Positions 1-8,842 of a stretch of DNA of 64,000 bases are shown piece by piece (position 1 is the stretch's first letter; each line of letters opens with the position of its first letter). The DNA is taken from contig NZ_SNYI01000001.1 in the NCBI RefSeq assembly GCF_004362865.1, positions 62,001 to 126,000 on the forward strand, read 5' to 3'. A model generated the notes under the pieces. It had not been told where the DNA came from, did not search any database, and saw only the letters and a list, made by a program, of their open reading frames with translations. This DNA is from Zeaxanthinibacter enoshimensis (lineage in GTDB: Bacteria > Bacteroidota > Bacteroidia > Flavobacteriales > Flavobacteriaceae). Both the position numbers and the translations under genes were made by a program.

Positions 1-999
1 AAACACGATCAGGCCGGTGGTTTCCCATTTGGAAAACCAGGCGGGCATCTCGGCATAGGGTTTCCCACTTACGGTCTCGATCAGGTTGGTACGGGCAAAA
101 ACTGCTATAGCAGGTGCAGTGGTATACAGGATAGCGATGAACAGCAGCGCATAACCGGCCGATTTCCGGGCATCCCTGACCCTGGGCACCGTGAAGAAAC
201 GTACGATCACATGGGGCAGCCCGGCAGTTCCTACCATCAGGGCGGCAGTGATAAAGAAGATATCTATCAGTGGCCGTGAGCCTTCGGTATAGGCATTAAA
301 TCCCAGTTCTGTGGATAGCCCGTCCAGCTTATCCAGTAAGGATATCTCTTCTCCCAGTACATCAGAACCCATTCCTATCTGCGGGATGGGGTTCCCGGTC
401 ATCTGTATGGAGATAAAGATAGCGGGGACCATAAAAGCGAAGATCAGCACACAATACTGGGCCACCTGGGTATAAGTAATGCCTTTCATCCCCCCGAGCA
501 CGGCATAGAACAAAACGATGACCATCCCTATCAGCACCCCGGTATTGATGGGAACTTCCAGGAACCTGGAAAACACCAGGCCAACACCGCGCATCTGCCC
601 AGCCACGTACGTAAAGGATACCAGTAAGGCACAGATCACTGCCACGGTCCTGGCCACGTTGGAATAATAGCGGTCCCCGATAAAATCGGGTACGGTGAAC
701 TTTCCGAATTTCCTCAGGTAAGGAGCCAGGAGCAAGGCCAGCAGTACGTAGCCACCCGTCCACCCCATCAGGTAAACAGACCCGTCATAGCCATTAAAAG
801 AGAGTAAGCCGGCCATTCCCAGGAAGGAAGCGGCAGACATCCAGTCCGCTGCCGTAGCCAGCCCGTTCGCCAAAGGCGGGACTCCGCCTGAGGCCACGTA
901 AAAATCCGTGGTAGAGTTTGCCCTGCTCCAGATGGCGATCCCGATGTAAAGAGCAAAAGTAAGACCTACGATCAGGTAGGTCCAGGTCTGTACGTCCAT
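1..999 (-). CDS. Sodium:solute symporter, large subunit (partial, C-terminus cut by window edge)
   Basis: The frame is open from an ATG at 997-999 to base 1, giving the first 333 residues of a protein that would normally be about 550-600 residues. Several hydrophobic helices are visible from residue 6 onward, with the SSF-type segments around DFYVASGG and AADWMSAASFLG near residues 32-60. That N-terminus is typical of the VC_2705/acetate-permease-like branch of the sodium:solute symporter family. It should sit in the inner membrane and import a small organic acid or similar solute with Na+; the substrate cannot be read from sequence. The upstream gene encodes the DUF4212 small subunit with a 20 bp gap, the usual pairing for this subfamily, which supports the call. 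The real end lies outside the window. Confidence 0.88.
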   Translation of the reverse strand, partial: MDVQTWTYLIVGLTFALYIGIAIWSRANSTTDFYVASGGVPPLANGLATAADWMSAASFLGMAGLLSFNGYDGSVYLMGWTGGYVLLALLLAPYLRKFGKFTVPDFIGDRYYSNVARTVAVICALLVSFTYVAGQMRGVGLVFSRFLEVPINTGVLIGMVIVLFYAVLGGMKGITYTQVAQYCVLIFAFMVPAIFISIQMTGNPIPQIGMGSDVLGEEISLLDKLDGLSTELGFNAYTEGSRPLIDIFFITAALMVGTAGLPHVIVRFFTVPRVRDARKSAGYALLFIAILYTTAPAIAVFARTNLIETVSGKPYAEMPAWFSKWETTGLIVF

Positions 1000-1019
1000 G
1001 AAGTATTGGTTTGGTTAGC

Positions 1020-1280
1020 TTATTTTTCCCGGTAGCCGTATTTCTGGTCAAGTTTATTCATCAGCCGCACGTATACAAATATCAGGATTACAAAAACATA
1101 GATCGAACCCTGCTGTGCAAACCAGAATCCAAGTTTGAATCCCCCCAGGGAAATATTGTCCAGTGTATCCTTTAGCAGGATCCCAAATCCATAGGAAACC
1201 AGGAACCATATACTTAAAAGGATCAGCAGGTATTTCAGGTTGGTTCTCCAGTACCCGGTGTGATCAGGTTTCTTATCCAT
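1020..1280 (-). CDS. DUF4212 family symporter small subunit
   Basis: This is an 86-residue protein with two hydrophobic helices (about residues 16-38 and 50-74) and a short charged tail ending in YGYREK. The pattern KKPDHTGYWRTNLKYLLI followed by WFLVSYGFGILL matches DUF4212, the putative small subunit that accompanies VC_2705-type sodium:solute symporters. I start it at the ATG at 1278-1280. An earlier possible start at 1310 adds ten residues before the conserved MDKKPDHTGYW segment. The large subunit follows 20 bp downstream in the same direction, so the two are probably co-transcribed. Its exact role (assembly or stability of the symporter) is not established. Confidence 0.85.
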   Translation of the reverse strand: MDKKPDHTGYWRTNLKYLLILLSIWFLVSYGFGILLKDTLDNISLGGFKLGFWFAQQGSIYVFVILIFVYVRLMNKLDQKYGYREK

Positions 1281-1385
1281 AGGTCGGCTATTTTCTCTAA
1301 ATATAGACAATCCTGAAAAACGCAGCGATTAGCCTCCTGAAAAGTTGTATCCCGGGATGGAAATGGGGTTGCTCCCGGGGATGGA

Positions 1386-1417
1386 TTTGCATTTAGCAGC
1401 TAATTTTTAAATCTTTG
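1386..1417 (+). promoter_or_regulatory. Putative Bacteroidota promoter for the 63-codon orphan gene
   Basis: A TTTG at 1386-1389 is followed after 20 bp by AATCTTTG at 1410-1417, one mismatch from the -7 consensus TAnnTTTG. The spacing fits the Bacteroidota TTG-(about 20)-TAnnTTTG arrangement. The predicted transcript would start about ten bases before the ATG at 1434. This is inferred from pattern only. Confidence 0.45.
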
Positions 1418-1433
1418 TAGAAATCTGTGTACT

Positions 1434-1625
1434 ATGAAGTTGATTAGAATTGTAAGAAACACTAAAGAAGAAACCCGGTTTACCCCTAAGATGGGACTAC
1501 TACAGACACGGGTCACCTACATCAGGAAATCCTTTGCAGGAATCCCCCTGAAAACCCTTCACAAATACAGGAATACCTATTATGGCAAGGTGAAGGATTG
1601 CAAGGCCTGTGAGCTTACCGCCTAA
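1434..1625 (+). CDS. Small basic protein of unknown function
   Basis: This 63-codon ORF encodes a basic protein with no signal peptide or membrane segment and a C-terminal CKAC motif (CKACELTA). I do not recognise a family. Support comes from a plausible promoter just upstream, an ATG with a short leader, and a codon pattern that is not an obvious antisense shadow because nothing large lies opposite it. Its TAA at 1623-1625 overlaps the TAG of the convergent OmpA-family gene (1622-1624), so the two genes meet tail to tail with no spacer. The CxxC at the end could bind a metal or be redox active, but two cysteines alone do not show that. Confidence 0.6.
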   Translation: MKLIRIVRNTKEETRFTPKMGLLQTRVTYIRKSFAGIPLKTLHKYRNTYYGKVKDCKACELTA

Positions 1626-3565
1626 AGTTCCTCGTAATTCTCTATAACAAAGAGGTATCGTTCATTCTGCTTGTGCAGCATTTCCAGGCAGAACACCCCG
1701 TCTTTGCATTGATTCACCAGTTGCTCTTCCCCGTAACCGGTCGCAGAGACAATACTGGCACGATCTATTCCTTTCTCCAGCAGGTAGTTTTTGATCGCAT
1801 CGGCCCTTGCCTGGGATAATCTCTTATTGGTAGTCCTGCCACCACGACTGTCTGTATGAACGGCTATACTGAATTTAATTTCAGGGAACCTGGTCATGGC
1901 ATCCACGATCTTATCCAGTTCGGCCGTGATCTCGGGGGTCAGGCTTGTACGCCCGCTCGAAAAGTAGAACTTCCGGAGTTTAAACAAGGTTTGATCATCA
2001 GAGCGTTCCAGGATATCATCGAGGGCAACTATTCCCATGTTATACCCTATGCCCTGAATTTTTTCCAGCTCTGCAGCATCATAGGTCGCCGAAAAGACTG
2101 AATATTTCTCTTTGGTCGCCTGTATGGTCAGTTGTTCTTGCCAGGGAATTTCGAAACGGAATGCTCCATCATTATCCGAGCTCAGTTCGGTCAGTACATT
2201 ACCTTCCCCATCCAGTACCCTCACCTGTGCACCGGGCACCTCATCCTTATCAGCAATATTGAGTACAGAACCACGTAAGGAAAAAGTTTTGAGTCCGGGT
2301 TTCTTGTCTGCTGTAAAGCCGTAGAGATCGTCATTGCCATTTCCTCCCTGCCGGTTGGATGCAAAATAACCTAGCACTCCTCCACTCTCCCTGCTGCGGA
2401 TCACCAGCCCGAAATCATCGACTTCGGTATTGATCCCGGTTCCCAGGTTTACCGGGATACTGAAGGATCCATCCTGCTGGATGTCCGACTTATAGATATC
2501 CATTCCTCCCAAACCGTAAAAGATATCCGAGGAATAGAACAGGCTGCCATCATAGATATAAGGTGCGATCTCGTTCCCGGGCGTATTGATCCGTGGTCCT
2601 AAATTGATCGGGGCCGACATGATCAGTCCATTGTTGGTATACACAAAGTAAATATCCGTGCCCCCAAGACTGTCGTCAAAATTCGCAGCGAAATAAAGTT
2701 TCCCGGATTCAGCATCGTAGAAAGGGTAGTAGAAAGAAATATTGAGATCCTTCAGCAGGTAATTGGAAGTCTTGTCATCGGAGGCCATGGTAATCGCCAG
2801 GCTGTTCTTGCCGGACTGGCTGAACTTCAGTTTACCTCTTTCTGTATTGGAACTGATATAAAATATCTTATCCAGTTCTTTGGAATAATAAGGTGTGGCT
2901 TCGTGGTATTTGGCTTTAGGGATACCGAAGAAGGGGTTTGGATTGGCCAGGTTACCATCGGGGCCTATCCGCGCCACCCAGATGTCCAGGAAGGATTCAC
3001 CTGAAGGGCCATAGATTGGTTTTGACTCCAATGCCCTGGCAGTAGTGAAAAGCAGCCGGTCCTTGTAAAATGTAGGGGAAAAATCGGCCTGGTTACTGTT
3101 CCCATTGGCATGGAATACGTTGTACCCCGGGTTCTCGGCATCCTGTTTTTCCAGTAGTACCAGGTTAAAATCCGCATTCTCTATAAGCTCCTTGGGCAGG
3201 GTATGTTTCCTGGTATCGAGGAAAGCTTTCACGCGTTCTTTGCCCGAGGCCCTCGCCATGGCCTGCAGCATATTGTTGAACTGGTGATTGGTCATCGTAC
3301 TGTCTCTCTTGAACACCTGCAGGTACGCATCGGAAGCCTTGGCGTAATTCCCGACCTTGAGATAAGCCTGGGCCAGGTTCTGTTGTTGCTTTAAGGTAAG
3401 CGGACTCCTCTGCTGTTCCTTGAGGTATTCGGTTATCGCATCCTGGTAGGCGTATTCAAAGAAAAGAATGTCTGCCTTAGAACCCTGTTCCTGCGCATGA
3501 ATGTTGACAGCCCCACAAAGGAAAATCAGTATTGCCAATAACTTTATGTCTGCTCGCATGCTCAT
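1622..3565 (-). CDS. OmpA family protein with TPR, PD40 propeller and carboxypeptidase-regulatory-like domains
   Basis: The 647-residue protein opens with a signal peptide (residues 1-24, ending NIHAQ). TPR-like helices follow at about 30-110, then PD40/WD40-type beta-propeller repeats at about 160-415 (segments such as FSPTFYKDRLLF, LFYSSDIFYGLGGMDIY, GYFASNRQGG). A carboxypeptidase-regulatory-like beta sandwich lies at about 425-510 and an OmpA peptidoglycan-binding domain at about 535-647 (HTDSRGG, then LSQARADAIKNYLLEKGI). This architecture is the standard companion of PorP/SprF proteins in flavobacterial type IX secretion loci. It probably anchors the secretion partner or adhesin to peptidoglycan. 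It starts 1 bp after the SprF gene stops and is the last gene of the adhesin operon. Confidence 0.9.
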   Translation of the reverse strand: MSMRADIKLLAILIFLCGAVNIHAQEQGSKADILFFEYAYQDAITEYLKEQQRSPLTLKQQQNLAQAYLKVGNYAKASDAYLQVFKRDSTMTNHQFNNMLQAMARASGKERVKAFLDTRKHTLPKELIENADFNLVLLEKQDAENPGYNVFHANGNSNQADFSPTFYKDRLLFTTARALESKPIYGPSGESFLDIWVARIGPDGNLANPNPFFGIPKAKYHEATPYYSKELDKIFYISSNTERGKLKFSQSGKNSLAITMASDDKTSNYLLKDLNISFYYPFYDAESGKLYFAANFDDSLGGTDIYFVYTNNGLIMSAPINLGPRINTPGNEIAPYIYDGSLFYSSDIFYGLGGMDIYKSDIQQDGSFSIPVNLGTGINTEVDDFGLVIRSRESGGVLGYFASNRQGGNGNDDLYGFTADKKPGLKTFSLRGSVLNIADKDEVPGAQVRVLDGEGNVLTELSSDNDGAFRFEIPWQEQLTIQATKEKYSVFSATYDAAELEKIQGIGYNMGIVALDDILERSDDQTLFKLRKFYFSSGRTSLTPEITAELDKIVDAMTRFPEIKFSIAVHTDSRGGRTTNKRLSQARADAIKNYLLEKGIDRASIVSATGYGEEQLVNQCKDGVFCLEMLHKQNERYLFVIENYEEL

Positions 3566-3566
3566 A

Positions 3567-4568
3567 TTAAAAGAACCTTGGTGAATCTATTTGTTTTGGT
3601 TTTCCTTTTTCGCCTCTCATTTTCTCCTTCTTATTCTTGGCAAAATCCTTGCCGAGGAAGAATTTAACGATTATTTCGTGGGATCCCTGGCTGTAATCCC
3701 CAATGCTGTTGGTGGTGTAATCATAAGAATACCCGATAAAAGCATTCGGAGAAACCTGGAATCCTGCCAGCCCGCTTACAGCGCTGCCAATCCTGTACGA
3801 GGCCCCGGCGGTAAAAGTATCATTGATCAGGAAGTTGGTAGAAACGTTAAAGGTAACCGGGGATCCGCTGAGATAATTAGCGAGTACGGCAGGTTTAAAC
3901 TTCAGGCTTTCAGAGAGTTCAAATATGTAGCCCCCGATAAAGTTAAACTGCAGCTTGTCATCCACTATGGTGGCTACCTCTTCATTATATATGTCATCGG
4001 TCAGGAAATTAGGGACAGAAACCCCCAGGTACCCGTCATCGCCGTACATAAAGAGTCCGGCCCCTACCGTGGGATAGAATTTACTGATGGTCTCCTGGTC
4101 CAGGATGGGTTCGCCGGGGTTCTCGAAAGTTCCCTTGGAAAAATCCACGTTCAGGAATGATCCTCCCACGTCCATCCCGAAAGATAATTTTACGTAATCC
4201 GAGAGGTTCACCTGGTACGAATATGCCACGTCTACGAAGGTCTGGCTAGACGGCCCGATCTGGTCATTGATCACGTTAAAACCAAGTCCCATGGTTTCGT
4301 TATTGAACGGGTGGTTCACCCCAAAGCGGATCGTCCTTGGTGCGCCTTCAATATCGATCCACTGTGCCCTGTATAAAGCAGAGATATCAGTAGTCTCCAC
4401 GGAACCGACATAGGCGGGGTTAAAACTCCCGATGTTGTACATATACTGGGTGTACTGCGGTTCTTTCTGTGCATGGCTCAAATGCATAGCACCGAACAGC
4501 AGCAAGGTCATTAACCAAACTCCGTTTTTTCCGGAAATCCGTATATATTGTGTCATTGATATGCTCAT
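3567..4568 (-). CDS. PorP/SprF family type IX secretion membrane protein
   Basis: The 333-residue protein has a signal peptide ending near LSHAQ, followed by the family signature PQYTQYMYNIGSFNPAYVGS. The rest looks like an outer-membrane beta barrel (alternating patterns, with FIGYSYDYTTNSIGDYSQGSHEI near the C-terminus). PorP/SprF proteins are needed for secretion or surface attachment of partner adhesins with type B C-terminal domains, as described for SprF with SprB in Flavobacterium johnsoniae. Here the partner is directly upstream: the start codon overlaps the adhesin stop by four bases (ATGA type), suggesting translational coupling. A second in-frame ATG four codons in (MTQYIR) is also possible. 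About 15 charged residues follow the last predicted strand. Confidence 0.92.
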   Translation of the reverse strand: MSISMTQYIRISGKNGVWLMTLLLFGAMHLSHAQKEPQYTQYMYNIGSFNPAYVGSVETTDISALYRAQWIDIEGAPRTIRFGVNHPFNNETMGLGFNVINDQIGPSSQTFVDVAYSYQVNLSDYVKLSFGMDVGGSFLNVDFSKGTFENPGEPILDQETISKFYPTVGAGLFMYGDDGYLGVSVPNFLTDDIYNEEVATIVDDKLQFNFIGGYIFELSESLKFKPAVLANYLSGSPVTFNVSTNFLINDTFTAGASYRIGSAVSGLAGFQVSPNAFIGYSYDYTTNSIGDYSQGSHEIIVKFFLGKDFAKNKKEKMRGEKGKPKQIDSPRFF

Positions 4569-7500
4569 CTTATCAGCTGTATCCAGCCTTTCCTTACCTC
4601 TGAACCATCGCCGAGATCCAGGATATAAAAATAGGTTCCTTCTGCCACGTCTATATTGTTCCGACGGCCATCCCAGATGGCACTATCGGTCATATCACGA
4701 GCTTCGAAAATTTTGTTGCCGTAACGGTCAAAGATCACCAGCGAATTACCCGGGAACTGGTCAATATTATTGATCCTGAGAATGTCATTCGTTCCATCCC
4801 CATTGGGAGAGAACTGGTTAAATATAAATCCGGGCTCATCACTAGATCTTTCACTGACCACTACACGGACTGTTGCCGTGTTATTCTCGGTAATTCCGTC
4901 AACGGGATTAGAACTAAGAATAGTTGCTACATTGATAAAATTGCCGGTTCTTGGAACCAGAGCCGTAAAGGCAAGGCTCGCTTCTTTACCCGCAGCAAGG
5001 GATGGTATATCCCAAATCCCCGTAAGCGGGTCATAGCCTCCGTGTGTGTTAAAAATGATGTTCTGGAATACAAAACCTCCCTCTTCCGTTATAATATCTT
5101 CTACCCTGATGTTGTTTACCACGGTTTCATTGGATGATTCATTTACTACAGAAATCCTGAAAAGTATTTCTTCGCCCACTAATGGCCGGGAAGGTACCAC
5201 TTCTTTCCTGATGACAAGGTCTACTCCCTCTACCGGGTCCGGGTTAACTGTAACGGTAGATGAGTTATTCGTAGCATTGTCATCTACCGGGCTCGAAGAC
5301 AACAATTCTGCCGTATTGGTGAACACTCCTTCACTGCGCAGCGTAGCCGTCACCGTAAGGGTAGCGGTAGCCATCCCGTTCAGTTGGTCTATCTCCCAAC
5401 TCCCGGTTTCCGGGTCATAGGTGCCGTCCGAAGTCTCAGCAGAGACAAACTCGAACCCGGATTCCAGCAGGTCGCCCACCACGATATCCGAGGCCGCACG
5501 GGTATCCGTATTATTCAGGGTTATGGTGAACACCACCTGCTCCCCGAAAGAGGCTCCTGGGTTATCCACTTCTTTCTGCACCTGCAGGTCCAGTGGTTGT
5601 GATTGGCAGACTTCGTTATTTGCATTCGGGATACAGGGATCTGTATTCGCAGGATCCAGCTGGTCTGTCACCCCGTCATTATCGGTATCTGTCAGGATAG
5701 ATTCCAGCGCATCAATGATACCATCCCCGTCTTCATCCAGGGGACTATCCAGGTTAGGGCCAACTTCAATATTATCATTAATATTATCCGCATCCGTATC
5801 CACGTTGTTAGGGTTGGTACCCAGGATAGCTTCCTGCCCATCCAGCAATCCGTCTCCGTCCGAGTCCACATCACAGCTGTTCACCGTAATGGTCAGGTCT
5901 ACCGATTCGTTTGTACAGGGTTGCTGCGCCCCGGTGGTGGTATAGGTAAATATGTACGTTCCTGCAGGACGGTTATTGAAATTAACCGTATTTCCTGATT
6001 CTATGGTCAGAACTCCTGATGGGTCCTGGCTGATGCTCCATACCCCCGCATCGTTCCCGCTGATAAAGTTATCAAGGTCCCTTAAGGTAGGGCCATTCTC
6101 AGGCACATTACAGGCTGCAGTATCATTGGTACTGCCTGCACTTACGGGTGGCACCACGGTTACGGTAACTCCTTCCCTTTCCGAGGTACAACCATTAGCG
6201 GTGGCTTCCACGAAATAAGTGGTAGTGGTGGTCACATTAGGTGTAAAGGTGGCAAAATTCCCCAGCACCTGGGTACTGCTCGCTGTGGCGTACCAGCGGT
6301 AACTTGGGTTCTCCGGGCTGTCCGGGATATCTCCTGTAACGGTTAATGTCGCCTGCCCCGGTCCGCATAGTTCGTCTCCCGTAGTACCTGTGATCACAGG
6401 GGTGGTATTTACTGTCAGGGTAACTTCCAGGGTGGGACTGGCGCAACTGTTGGTAGCATCGTAAAAGAAACCGTAATAAGTTCCGGGTGATGGATTATCT
6501 ACCTGGGCCTGGGTGAGGTGGTTGGCCACGATCAGCGGATCGGGGTTCGCACTCCAGGTCAGGGTAGTACCTGACGGCGGGTTGCTGTTGGTGTAATCAT
6601 CAAGTCCCGTTGTGATCACATCACAGAATACGTCAGCCACGTCAGCATCTCTTACAGGGGCAGTATTGCCTGCATCACAGGGAGGGGTACAATCGATCAC
6701 CGTAATGGTCAGGGTCACCGAATCCTCGGTACATGGCGCCTGGGCATTATCCGTGGTATATGTAAATACATAATTTCCTAAGGGTTGGCCGGCAAAATCA
6801 ACATTATTATTCCCCGGAATCGTGACATTGCCGCCTGAAGGCTGGCTGGTCACCGCCCAATCCCCTGAATCCTCACCGGTAATTTGATCGTCAAGGTCTA
6901 CGGTGCTGTCGCCCGGTCCAACACCACAGGCACTTGCGCTCTGGGTGGTCCCGGCCTCGGGACTGGTATTCAAAGTAATATCCACACGCAGGGTAGGTCC
7001 GAGACACTGATCGTCCTGGTCATAAAAGAAACCGTAATAACTATCTGCTGTATTCACCACACTGCTACCCAGGTGGTTGCTGCCGTTAGCAGCAGGGCTG
7101 GAACTTCTGCTCCACCTCAATACTGTATTCGGCGGGGGCGTATTAGATACGTATGCATTCAGGTCCTGGCTGAACGAATCACAGAATTCATCAGGCACAC
7201 TGTTATTCCTGGTGGGTGCCGTGGTAGGACAGGAATCATTGTCAATGATGGTTCCTGTAGCGGTATCCGAGGTGATGACATTGGGGTTCCCGCTTGTCAT
7301 CGTAACGGTAAATGTTTCATTGCCTTCTACCCGGGTATCATTGGTCGTAGCCACCCCGAATTGCTGCTGTTCCCCGGCGCCGCCGGAGAAGTTGAGGGTT
7401 TTAACCCCGTTATCATAATCTTCAGGAAAAGCCAGCGGAAGATTTCCGCCGGTCGCGGTACCATCCGTAAATCCGATATTCACGGTGAAACCTCCTGGTA

Positions 7501-8689
7501 CAGCATTACTTGATGTTACTGTAAATACAAATCCTGTTCCCTCTGTAGTGGAGCTGTTAGCGATCGTTAACTCGGTGTCGTTATCGGTATTTGTCGCGCT
7601 GACATTTGCTACATCATTGGCACCGAGTCCATTATAAGCAGGGTCCCCGGAGGTTGGGTTTCCGGTAACGATAGTATAACTGACATTCCCATCTACAATA
7701 TTATCGTTCACCCCTGTTACCGTAATGGTCTGCCCTGTGTTCCAGTTGGTGTTGTCCAGCACCACCTGGCTGGCAGAGACCGTACCCTCAGAAGGGTCAT
7801 TGCTACTGATTGGAATGGTTACCGCTGCAGTTGGCTGTGTATTGAGCGTAACAGTGAACTGGAAGTTGCCCCCTGACTCCGTGGTCGTACCGGAAGTCGG
7901 GGTTACTGTAACCCCTACGGTGTCATTATCGGTGTTGGTAAGGTTTACATCAGGGGTGCCTGCCGGGCCGATAGCGTCGTATTTCGGATCCCCGGGAGAG
8001 GTGGCATCACCGGTTTGTATCACGTAGGCGACGTTCCCGTCTGCAACTGCATCGTCCTGGCCCGTCACTGTTACCGTGACCCCAGTATCCCAGTTGGTAT
8101 TATCGAGAACGGCACTGCTTACGTCTACAACACCCTCGCTGGTATCATTGCTGCTTACAGGTATAGTTACTGCATCAAGCGGTTCAGTATCCAGGGTAAT
8201 GGTAAACTGGAACGTGCCGCCGCCTTCTGTGGTATTCCCGGATGTTGGGTTCACGGAGACACCGGCAGTATCATTATCAGTAATATTAATACTCGCGCTT
8301 CCCTGCCCAGCTACTATATCATAAGAACCGGTGGTGATCTCCAAGACAACCACTTCCAGATCTTCATCAATATCATCGTCTAATACATTAAGCGTAATAG
8401 TATTTGATCCATTTCCGCTAACATTGGTAAATACGGTTACGCTTCCCGAAAAAGGAGTGAAATCAGATCCTGAAGTGGCAGTGGTGCCGGCAGCAACAGC
8501 ATAGTTGACCTGGACATTAGCAAGCCCTGGCCCGTTTTGCACTGTAACAAGATATTGTCCGTTATCTGGCCCTGTTTCTCCGGCAGTATTATCTGAAACT
8601 GATATAGAAACCTGTGTCTGCCCAAAGGCGAAAGCATTAAACAAGAAAAGGCATCCCAGGAGGAACTGCTTAAATGATGGTATTTTCAT
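4565..8689 (-). CDS. Giant surface adhesin with Calx-beta, Ig-like, TSP3 and DUF11 modules and a type B T9SS sorting domain
   Basis: The protein is 1374 residues. Residues 1-23 are a signal peptide. A Calx-beta-like domain covers about 25-140, two tandem copies of a 113-residue NPTSG...NTDND module cover 143-371, and a further Calx-beta-like domain covers about 372-487. Two related Ig-like units follow, each containing a conserved YYGFFYD and a VFTYTT-type strand. Acidic thrombospondin type 3 calcium repeats (DSDGDGLLDG, DEDGDGIIDA, DTDNDGVTD) lie at about 938-1025 and two DUF11 repeats at about 1033-1277. The C-terminal about 88 residues (FNQFSPNGDGTND, then FDRYGNKIFEA and GTYFYILDLGDG) are the gliding-motility-associated type B sorting domain read by the type IX secretion system. 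The product should be exported and cell-surface exposed as an adhesin. It is the first gene of the operon with PorP/SprF and OmpA. Confidence 0.92.
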   Translation of the reverse strand: MKIPSFKQFLLGCLFLFNAFAFGQTQVSISVSDNTAGETGPDNGQYLVTVQNGPGLANVQVNYAVAAGTTATSGSDFTPFSGSVTVFTNVSGNGSNTITLNVLDDDIDEDLEVVVLEITTGSYDIVAGQGSASINITDNDTAGVSVNPTSGNTTEGGGTFQFTITLDTEPLDAVTIPVSSNDTSEGVVDVSSAVLDNTNWDTGVTVTVTGQDDAVADGNVAYVIQTGDATSPGDPKYDAIGPAGTPDVNLTNTDNDTVGVTVTPTSGTTTESGGNFQFTVTLNTQPTAAVTIPISSNDPSEGTVSASQVVLDNTNWNTGQTITVTGVNDNIVDGNVSYTIVTGNPTSGDPAYNGLGANDVANVSATNTDNDTELTIANSSTTEGTGFVFTVTSSNAVPGGFTVNIGFTDGTATGGNLPLAFPEDYDNGVKTLNFSGGAGEQQQFGVATTNDTRVEGNETFTVTMTSGNPNVITSDTATGTIIDNDSCPTTAPTRNNSVPDEFCDSFSQDLNAYVSNTPPPNTVLRWSRSSSPAANGSNHLGSSVVNTADSYYGFFYDQDDQCLGPTLRVDITLNTSPEAGTTQSASACGVGPGDSTVDLDDQITGEDSGDWAVTSQPSGGNVTIPGNNNVDFAGQPLGNYVFTYTTDNAQAPCTEDSVTLTITVIDCTPPCDAGNTAPVRDADVADVFCDVITTGLDDYTNSNPPSGTTLTWSANPDPLIVANHLTQAQVDNPSPGTYYGFFYDATNSCASPTLEVTLTVNTTPVITGTTGDELCGPGQATLTVTGDIPDSPENPSYRWYATASSTQVLGNFATFTPNVTTTTTYFVEATANGCTSEREGVTVTVVPPVSAGSTNDTAACNVPENGPTLRDLDNFISGNDAGVWSISQDPSGVLTIESGNTVNFNNRPAGTYIFTYTTTGAQQPCTNESVDLTITVNSCDVDSDGDGLLDGQEAILGTNPNNVDTDADNINDNIEVGPNLDSPLDEDGDGIIDALESILTDTDNDGVTDQLDPANTDPCIPNANNEVCQSQPLDLQVQKEVDNPGASFGEQVVFTITLNNTDTRAASDIVVGDLLESGFEFVSAETSDGTYDPETGSWEIDQLNGMATATLTVTATLRSEGVFTNTAELLSSSPVDDNATNNSSTVTVNPDPVEGVDLVIRKEVVPSRPLVGEEILFRISVVNESSNETVVNNIRVEDIITEEGGFVFQNIIFNTHGGYDPLTGIWDIPSLAAGKEASLAFTALVPRTGNFINVATILSSNPVDGITENNTATVRVVVSERSSDEPGFIFNQFSPNGDGTNDILRINNIDQFPGNSLVIFDRYGNKIFEARDMTDSAIWDGRRNNIDVAEGTYFYILDLGDGSEVRKGWIQLIR
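7577..8263 (-). repeat. Tandem pair of about 113-codon modules in the adhesin gene
   Basis: Residues 143-256 and 259-371 of the adhesin are clearly homologous. Each begins with a V-N/T-PTSG-TTE-GG-FQFT pattern, continues through VTIP-SSND and VLDNTNW, and ends in TNTDND. They are protein-level tandem repeats with divergent DNA, so the duplication is not recent. Such modules commonly vary in number between strains, but this cannot be judged from one sequence. Confidence 0.8.
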
Positions 8690-8842
8690 AGCTCAATTTT
8701 GAATTTTTAAATAAAATTCAGTGCGAGGCTTGGTTTTTAATGTGTAAAAGGATACCAATATTATGAAAAATTCCCACAAAGCTGACATTCATAGGATTAA
8801 ATAAAGGTATTTCGGGTAAACTGCTCAAAAGCAGCTCACCGC

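Noticed and set aside
6884-7513. 209-residue ORF antisense to the adhesin
   Set aside because: Produced by the Thr/Gly/Asn-rich codon pattern of the adhesin; several overlapping antisense ORFs occur in the same region.
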